Positions 31,262 through 35,661 of a stretch of DNA of 35,661 nucleotides are shown one piece after another. Position numbers and translations under genes: made by a program. The notes under the pieces were generated by a model. It saw nothing but the letters and a program-made list of their open reading frames with translations, was not told where the DNA came from and did not search any database. The stretch is from assembly GCA_964540795.1 (NCBI GenBank), contig CAZINX010000021.1:1-35661 (forward strand). The letters run 5' to 3'. Source of the stretch: Dichotomicrobium sp964540795. Its GTDB lineage: Bacteria; Pseudomonadota; Alphaproteobacteria; Rhizobiales; Rhodomicrobiaceae. Position 1 is the first letter of the stretch; each line of letters begins with the position of its first letter.

Positions 31262-31519
31262 ATGAAAGCTATCCTGGGTGCTATTGCCGTAACGTTCCTG
31301 ATGTCGACCAGCGCTTTCGCCAACCCGATGGGCTGCATCGCGAATATCGCGCAGCTCGACACCAACGGCGACGGCTTCGTCACGCCGGACGAGGCAGCAG
31401 ACGTCGCGGGCGTCATGGCGAATGTGGACATCGACGGCGACGGCCGCATCTCCCCGCAGGAAGCGGTCGTTGTGTGCCAGACCACGTCAGCGGAGAGCGT
31501 TTTCGAGCCGCGCAACTAA
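31262..31519 (+). CDS. small secreted EF-hand protein
   Basis: A protein of 85 residues with a clear signal peptide (MKAILGAIAVTFLMSTSAFA, cleavage before NPMG). The mature part of about 65 residues has two complete EF-hand loops, DTNGDGFVTPDE and DIDGDGRISPQE, each with Asp at positions 1, 3 (or Asn) and 5 and Glu at 12, so two calcium ions should bind. Two cysteines (in MGCIAN and VVCQTT) flank the pair and may form a disulfide in the periplasm. A strong AAGGAG site lies 8 bases before the ATG. Function is unknown; a calcium buffer or partner protein is possible. Confidence 0.88.
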   Translation: MKAILGAIAVTFLMSTSAFANPMGCIANIAQLDTNGDGFVTPDEAADVAGVMANVDIDGDGRISPQEAVVVCQTTSAESVFEPRN

Positions 31520-31546
31520 GCGGAACGAGACGTTTTGAAATGGAGT

Positions 31547-31570
31547 CCGGCAGTGAATATTCACTGCCGG
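31547..31570. terminator. perfect 24-bp palindrome, probable terminator
   Basis: CCGGCAGTGAAT is followed at once by its reverse complement, with no spacer, 27 bases after the EF-hand stop. GAG/CTC bases extend the stem. A TTTTTT tract lies at 31582-31587, 11 bases after the stem, which is further than in standard terminators. Confidence 0.6.
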
Positions 31571-31690
31571 CTCTTCCGCATGTTTTTTACTTATAAGCCA
31601 TCACTTATTTCTCTCTATTATTTGATTTCTGAGAACGCTAGCTCGAATATAATGTTCGGGATACTAGTATGAAACCGAGGAGATGAAGCC

Positions 31691-32302
31691 ATGAAGTCTA
31701 GACTCCCAGTCATTCCCCGCCGCGTGTTCCTGACTGGCGCGGCCGCTGCATCCGCCATTGGCGCCTTGCCGGCCTCGGCGCTCGCCCAGCAGCAGCAGGG
31801 CGCTGGGAATGCATCGATGAGCGATGTGCTGACCGCGCACGAGCCGAATCCGGCGCTGGCGACGGCGCAAACCATGTCGGACGTGCCGCCGCGCGAGCCC
31901 GATTATCGCTACGAAATCCAGCGCACCGAAGCCGAGTGGCGCGAGCGCCTTAGTGATTTCGAGTATTCCATCATGCGCGAGATGGGAACGGAACCGCCGA
32001 AATCGAGCGAATTGTGGGATGAGGACCGCGAAGGTGTTTATCGCTGCAAAGGGTGCGACCAGTTGCTCTACTGGTCGGACAGCAAGAAAAATATCGACAA
32101 GGGTTGGGTGTTCTTCCGCCACGCCGAACCGGACAGCGTGCTCACGGGCATCGATCAGACCAAGTTCCTCGGGGACACGACAATATACATGCTTGAAGTC
32201 CACTGCCGTCGTTGCGGCAGCCATCTCGGCCACATCGTGTGGATCAGCAACGAGGTGCTGCACTGCATCAACGGAGCGTCGCTGACATTCGAGGCGGCCT
32301 GA
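31691..32302 (+). CDS. Tat-exported MsrB-type methionine-R-sulfoxide reductase
   Basis: A protein of 203 residues with a twin-arginine signal (PRRVFLTGAAAASAIGALPASALA; R10-R11-x-F-L). The SelR/MsrB core follows at about 75-200: TEPPKSSELWDEDREGVYRCKGC, the zinc cysteine pairs C119-x-x-C122 and C172-x-x-C175, GSHLGHIVW, and the catalytic Cys192 in VLHCINGASLTF. The usual RYCINSASL motif is changed to LHCINGASL, and the FDSGxGWPSFW segment to NIDKGWVFF, so it is a divergent member. It should repair oxidised methionine in periplasmic proteins after folding in the cytosol. Confidence 0.87.
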   Translation: MKSRLPVIPRRVFLTGAAAASAIGALPASALAQQQQGAGNASMSDVLTAHEPNPALATAQTMSDVPPREPDYRYEIQRTEAEWRERLSDFEYSIMREMGTEPPKSSELWDEDREGVYRCKGCDQLLYWSDSKKNIDKGWVFFRHAEPDSVLTGIDQTKFLGDTTIYMLEVHCRRCGSHLGHIVWISNEVLHCINGASLTFEAA

Positions 32303-32321
32303 GCGGCGAACCCGACCAGAG

Positions 32322-32354
32322 GAGATGAGCCGGCGCGCCGCTCCGGCTCATCTC
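32322..32354. terminator. bidirectional terminator hairpin
   Basis: GAGATGAGCCGG (32322-32333) pairs perfectly with CCGGCTCATCTC (32343-32354) around a 9-base loop. It sits between the convergent msrB-like and DUF1289 genes and probably ends both transcripts, although T-runs are weak. Confidence 0.72.
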
Positions 32355-32360
32355 GATCGT

Positions 32361-32573
32361 TCAGGGTTGCGATGCGTCAGCGCCGAGCGCCCGCCAGCGC
32401 CCCGGCAGCGCATCGAGCACGGCACGGCGCTCGGCGTCGGTCATGCCGGCCCAGCCGCCGATCTCCGCGCCCGTGCGCGCGCAGCCCACGCAATAGCCTG
32501 AGGCTGCATCAAGCTGACAGATGCCGATGCACGGGCTTGTCGCGCGCGCGGCTTCCAGGTCTGTTTGCTTCAT
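32361..32573 (-). CDS. DUF1289 family small cysteine-motif protein
   Basis: A protein of 70 residues starting at the ATG at 32573 (MKQTDLEAARATSPCIGICQ). It carries the full DUF1289 motif C-x-G-x-C-x-L-x5-Y-C-x-G-C-x-R-T-x-x-E-I-x-x-W, with four cysteines that could bind zinc or an iron-sulfur cluster. The family is widespread in Proteobacteria; the function is not established. It follows the betaine-homocysteine methyltransferase gene by 65 bases on the same strand and is probably co-transcribed. Confidence 0.9.
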   Translation of the reverse strand: MKQTDLEAARATSPCIGICQLDAASGYCVGCARTGAEIGGWAGMTDAERRAVLDALPGRWRALGADASQP

Positions 32574-32638
32574 GCGAGATTTCTCGCCAATCACGTTCCA
32601 AAATACCGCGGCCCGCCCACGCCGGCAGGCCACAGTCG

Positions 32639-33685
32639 TTATGCGCTATCGCCCAGCGCCCGGATATGCTCCGGCAACCGCTCGTTCGAGCCATACATGA
32701 AGTGATTCTCCATTCGCTCGGAATAGCGGCTTGCCTCGGGCGTGCGGCCGACAGCTTCAGCTACCTCGCGGATATGCATGGGCGCGGCCCCGCAGCACAC
32801 CCCGAGATAGCGCACGCCGAAATCGAACGCTTCTTTTGCGAACGCGCCGACCTCGTACCTGTTGCAGTATAGCGGATCGAGCGCCGTGGGGAAGGGCCGG
32901 CCATGAGGCGCGGGACAGGCGCAGTGCGGGTCCGTCAGGCTGAAGAAGGTCGGCTCGGCATCGCTCGTGCGGTACGGGATCGGCAGCGCGCCGACATGGC
33001 AGGCGACCGCCGCGCGGATTTCACGCAGCCAGGGCAGCATCGTCTCCGGCCCCCGGAAACAGTTCATCCCCACGACATCCGCGCCGCGCTGCTCAAGCTC
33101 CTGCGCCGTCTCGACGATGCCGTAGCCATCGGACATCGTGTTCCCCGCCATCGGCGCGAGCGTGATGACCGTGGGCAGGCCGGTCGCCCTGGCGACCTCC
33201 AGCGCGGCAAACGCCTCACCGGCGTAATAGAAGGTCTCGCCGATGATCATGTCCGCGCCTTCCTCGACGGCCCAGCCGACCATCTCCTCAAACATCGCGC
33301 GCACGTCTGCTTGCGCCTTGGCGTCGTCGGGCGACCAGATATTGGTGTTGGAGATGTTGCCGGCCATCAGGTTGCCCGGCTTGTCGTCGGCCACCTTGCG
33401 GGCGATGCGCAGCGCCGCGCGGTTCAGCGGCTCCAGCAGCTCTTCCTTGCCGATCACGCGCATCTTCTCGCGGTGGCCGTTATAGGTGAACGCCTCCACG
33501 ATATCCGAGCCGGCATGCTGGAAATCGCGGTGCAGCGTCTCCAGCGCCTCGGGATGTTCGAGCGCGACCTCGGGCACGAACTCGCCCGCCGACAGATAAC
33601 CGCGGCGCTCAAGCTCGAACAGGAAGCCTTCGGCGCAGATCACCGGCCCCTGGTCCAGCCGGTCCACCAGCACATTCTTTGACAT
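32639..33685 (-). CDS. betaine-homocysteine S-methyltransferase
   Basis: A protein of 348 residues from the ATG at 33685 (MSKNVLVDRLDQGPVICAEG); two further in-frame ATGs at 33691 and 33694 exist, but the GAAGG ribosome site at 33699-33695 is best spaced for 33685. It is a TIM-barrel homocysteine methyltransferase with the three zinc cysteines C209 (GMNCF) and C297-C298 (GVCCGA), and ETFYYAGEAFAALEVARATGLP as in BHMT. It makes methionine and dimethylglycine from homocysteine and betaine in the cytosol. The SAH riboswitch in its leader fits this role: SAH build-up signals a need to recycle homocysteine. Confidence 0.92.
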   Translation of the reverse strand: MSKNVLVDRLDQGPVICAEGFLFELERRGYLSAGEFVPEVALEHPEALETLHRDFQHAGSDIVEAFTYNGHREKMRVIGKEELLEPLNRAALRIARKVADDKPGNLMAGNISNTNIWSPDDAKAQADVRAMFEEMVGWAVEEGADMIIGETFYYAGEAFAALEVARATGLPTVITLAPMAGNTMSDGYGIVETAQELEQRGADVVGMNCFRGPETMLPWLREIRAAVACHVGALPIPYRTSDAEPTFFSLTDPHCACPAPHGRPFPTALDPLYCNRYEVGAFAKEAFDFGVRYLGVCCGAAPMHIREVAEAVGRTPEASRYSERMENHFMYGSNERLPEHIRALGDSA

Positions 33686-33711
33686 TGCCATCATCCTTCA
33701 AAGCGTTGCAC

Positions 33712-33774
33712 GGGCGAACGTCGTTGATTTTGCTGAGCCTGACGAAACGGGGTTCGACGCAACGTTCCTCAGCG
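33712..33774 (-). ncRNA. SAH riboswitch (ahcY-type)
   Basis: On the minus strand the leader reads CUGAG-GAACGUUGC, then a hairpin arm pair around CCCCG, then GUCAGGCUCAG, then CAAAAUC and AACGACGUUC. P1 is CUGAG (33772-33768) with CUCAG (33737-33733). The pseudoknot stem pairs GAACGU (33767-33762) with ACGUUC (33721-33716), a changed but compensated form of the consensus GAGCG/CGCUC. The conserved GAGG, GYUGC and CAGGCUC blocks of the S-adenosylhomocysteine riboswitch are present. The element ends about 13 bases before the ribosome site of the methyltransferase gene. In known cases SAH binding turns expression on. Confidence 0.87.
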
Positions 33775-33828
33775 GTCCCGCGCCGCCGGACGAATGCCCG
33801 ACACCCGCGACGACAGGGAATTTTGCAG

Positions 33829-33857
33829 ATATTAGACAAACGCGGAGCGATCAATAA
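33829..33857 (-). promoter_or_regulatory. putative promoter of the SAH-riboswitch transcript
   Basis: On the minus strand TTATTG (33857-33852) and TAATAT (33834-33829) are spaced by 17 bases. Transcription would start near 33822, about 48 bases before the riboswitch core. Confidence 0.5.
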
Positions 33858-33913
33858 CGACGTAATGACGCGATCTGCCGTCGCGGCAGCGGTACGCGAA
33901 TACGGAGGGAGAG

Positions 33914-34603
33914 ATGAAGACGATCGGGCTGATCGGCGGGATGAGCTGGGAAAGCACCGCCATCTATTACCGGCTGCTGAACCAGATGGCGCGCGAGCGG
34001 CTCGGGGGGCTGCATTCGGCGCAGCTTCTACTGTGGTCGTTCGATTTCGCGGAGATCGAGGCCTTGCAGGCCGCGGGCGACTGGGCGCGCGCGACCGAGG
34101 CGATGGTCGCGGCGGCGCGGCGGCTGGAGCGCGGCGGAGCGGACGGCCTCGTCATTTGCTCCAATACCATGCACAAGATGGCGGGCGAGGTGCGGGCCGC
34201 AGTCGGCATCCCGCTCATCCATATCGGCGACGCGACGGCGGCGGCGATCCGCAAGGCGGGCGCGCGCAAGCCGCTGCTGCTGGCGACGCGCTACACGATG
34301 GAGCAGGATTTCTACAAGGGATACCTGCGCGAGCGGTACGGGATCGACGTGGCGGTGCCGGACGCGGCGGGGCGCACGGTCGTGCACGATATCATCTTCA
34401 ACGAGCTGTGCCAGGGGATCATCAAACCGGAGTCGAAGCAGGCCTATCTGGACGTGATCGCCCAAGCGGACGGGATCGACGGGGTGATTTTCGGCTGCAC
34501 GGAGGTGGGGCTGCTACTGTCGCCGGAGGATCTGGACCTGCCCGCGTTCGACACGACGCCGCTGCACGCGCGCGCCGCACTGGACTTCGCGCTAAGACCT
34601 TGA
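33914..34603 (+). CDS. aspartate/glutamate racemase family protein
   Basis: A protein of 229 residues with GGAGGGAGAG before its ATG. It starts KTIGLIGGMSWESTAIYYRLLN, the conserved aspartate-racemase family opening. The two catalytic cysteines of cofactor-independent racemases are present: Cys82 (VICSNTMHKM) and Cys195 (VIFGCTEVGLLL). It should interconvert L- and D-aspartate (or a related acidic amino acid) in the cytosol, for cell-wall or D-amino-acid use. It is divergent from the methyltransferase gene and convergent with the islet gene at 34626, with only 22 bases between. Confidence 0.9.
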   Translation: MKTIGLIGGMSWESTAIYYRLLNQMARERLGGLHSAQLLLWSFDFAEIEALQAAGDWARATEAMVAAARRLERGGADGLVICSNTMHKMAGEVRAAVGIPLIHIGDATAAAIRKAGARKPLLLATRYTMEQDFYKGYLRERYGIDVAVPDAAGRTVVHDIIFNELCQGIIKPESKQAYLDVIAQADGIDGVIFGCTEVGLLLSPEDLDLPAFDTTPLHARAALDFALRP

Positions 34604-34625
34604 AGCGTATCGGTAGCAATAAAGC

Positions 34626-35582
34626 CTAAATGCGCAATCTTTCCAATGGGCAAAACCATCCGGTATGTACTTCTAATATACCAGCGCCGTGATCTGGCGA
34701 TATATAAAACTCAAGATAGGGGTGTGCAGGCATAGATAAAACAAATTGGGTGAATGATTTCCGCACATCTTCTTTATCAATGCCCCACCAACTCTCGAAC
34801 GCTTCAATAGATTCTAGTAGATGATCTGCCGCGCGTGTCGATTTCATGCCTGTTCCAGAGAGCGAAATCATTCCTAATGTGGTCACAAATTTCCCGTCGA
34901 TCTCAAGGATCAAATTCATACCACGCAGCCTAGACTCCCTAATACGCTCTTCGTCGGGATTAGGTGATATTCCTGAAATGCCCTTTATTTCATGAACAAC
35001 CTCTGCTTGAGGAAGCTCATTCATTAGAATTTTGATAAGCTCCTTCTTATACCAGACGGTATTGATATCTTTGGCATTTTTCTCTTGATGGGGTCTAACA
35101 TCAATCAAGAACGCATCGCCTTCTTTAAATACACCGAATAAAAGATAGTCCGCACTTTTTACGAATCCGTCTGGTTTCACAAGCGTTGATATGTGTAAAT
35201 GATGGATTCCCCAATCAATTAGGAGTAAATCCAGGTCCCGCCGTTTGTTAAATTTCTGACCTTTCCGGGGAACCGACGCGACATGCCGAACTGTATCGCG
35301 GCTAAGATAACGCGTTAAATCGGCACCTGTCTCGATATCTAGTATAATTTGTGTCAAATCACTGTTGTTTGGCAAAGAGTTCATCTTTGACAAAAGCGTC
35401 TTCGAGCAATGCACGTTGCGCGGCATAGCCGGTATAAGACGCATCATCCAATTGTGATAGATAACCAACAGAGCGTGAACGTCCAACGAAATCAAGTACG
35501 CGTGCAAGTCTGCGTCGTTTTTGTCATAAGGAAGGTTTGCTAATACCCATTGGCGGGCGCTTTCTTTAAGATCCAAATACAT
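34626..35582 (-). CDS. hypothetical protein of a tRNA-adjacent AT-rich islet
   Basis: A protein of 318 residues that I cannot assign. It is clearly AT-richer than the racemase gene beside it. Notable segments are RDLDLLLIDWGIHHLHISTLV, LLFGVFKEGDAFLIDVRPHQEKN, the charged region NPDEERIRESRLRGMNLILEIDGKFVT, and AHPYLEFYISPDHGAGILEVHTGW. The His-rich GIHHLH strand and the later DVRPH could form an active or metal site, but this is a guess. No signal peptide or membrane helix is seen. It lies 48 bases downstream of a tRNA gene on the same strand, with a TATAAC hexamer (35617-35612) in between and no clear ribosome site. It looks like cargo of an island at a tRNA 3' end. Confidence 0.72.
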   Translation of the reverse strand: MYLDLKESARQWVLANLPYDKNDADLHAYLISLDVHALLVIYHNWMMRLIPAMPRNVHCSKTLLSKMNSLPNNSDLTQIILDIETGADLTRYLSRDTVRHVASVPRKGQKFNKRRDLDLLLIDWGIHHLHISTLVKPDGFVKSADYLLFGVFKEGDAFLIDVRPHQEKNAKDINTVWYKKELIKILMNELPQAEVVHEIKGISGISPNPDEERIRESRLRGMNLILEIDGKFVTTLGMISLSGTGMKSTRAADHLLESIEAFESWWGIDKEDVRKSFTQFVLSMPAHPYLEFYISPDHGAGILEVHTGWFCPLERLRI

Positions 35583-35630
35583 TTTTGCAAAAGGTGCGCT
35601 GTGCGTGATAGGTTATAAATTGAAAGTGGT

Positions 35631-35661
35631 TGGTAGCGGAGGAGGGACTTGAACCCCCGAC
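35631..35661 (-). tRNA. tRNA gene, 3' part (isotype not determinable)
   Basis: On the minus strand the window ends inside a tRNA: T-arm GGGGG-TTCAAGT-CCCTC (stem, loop, stem), the 3' acceptor strand CTCCGCT, discriminator A and an encoded CCA at 35633-35631. The anticodon is outside the window. The AT-rich gene at 34626-35582 starts directly behind it. Confidence 0.88.

Noticed and set aside
34608..34620. Possible att duplicate of the tRNA 3' end at the far end of the third islet
   Set aside because: Only GGTAGC is shared with the tRNA end, which is too short to mean anything.

Overview
The window looks like chromosomal DNA of a GC-rich alphaproteobacterium, probably of the Hyphomicrobiales (Rhizobiales) type. 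The reasons are an alphaproteobacterial SOS box (GTTC-N7-GTTC in direct repeat) in front of an imuA-imuB-dnaE2 cassette, a Mur/Fur-like palindrome in front of a SitABCD-type manganese transporter, an ahcY-type SAH riboswitch, and short palindromic repeats of kinds common in that class. Order and genus are inference.

Layout. 1-83 is the tail of an SDR gene. 189-1383 is a small AT-richer islet with two overlapping minus-strand genes, an unknown protein and a GIY-YIG-like protein. 1799-7576 is the SOS mutagenesis operon imuA-imuB-dnaE2; its dnaE2 carries a nested palindromic repeat inserted in frame, and a second copy of the inner repeat lies just after the stop codon. 7720-9877 (minus) is a two-gene amino-acid catabolism pair (DapA/LhpC-like lyase and DadA-like dehydrogenase). 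10272-13924 begins the sulfur section: a full-length YeeE/YedE transporter, a membrane-anchored protein built of 14 PCGL repeats, a DUF6969-like His-rich protein and an exported tandem rhodanese. 14036-16045 is an 1.8-kb AT-rich insertion bounded by perfect 105-bp direct repeats of the 3' end of an AI-2E-type transporter gene; its only gene is a TIGR04141/DUF6119 family gene interrupted by one in-frame TAA. 15941-19382 holds the AI-2E-type transporter, an SDR without the catalytic Tyr, a DMT exporter and a GNAT enzyme.

19475-25869 is the second sulfur section: a Crp/Fnr regulator with two close cysteines, DUF2892 protein, split YeeE pair, persulfide-dioxygenase-like metallo-beta-lactamase, a DUF442-sulfide:quinone oxidoreductase fusion and a SulP anion permease. 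Together with the first section it can plausibly import thiosulfate or sulfide, oxidise sulfide at the membrane to persulfide, oxidise or transfer sulfane sulfur, and move sulfate or sulfite. 26042-29966 is the Mn(II) ABC importer. 29971-34603 holds a thioesterase, a secreted EF-hand protein, a Tat-exported MsrB, and a betaine-homocysteine methyltransferase/DUF1289 unit behind the SAH riboswitch, then an aspartate-racemase family gene. 34626-35661 is a third AT-rich islet with one unknown gene directly behind the 3' end of a tRNA gene.

Most noteworthy: the PCGL-repeat protein inside a sulfur operon, the 105-bp-flanked TIGR04141 islet with its single stop codon, the nested repeat inside dnaE2, and the SAH riboswitch.
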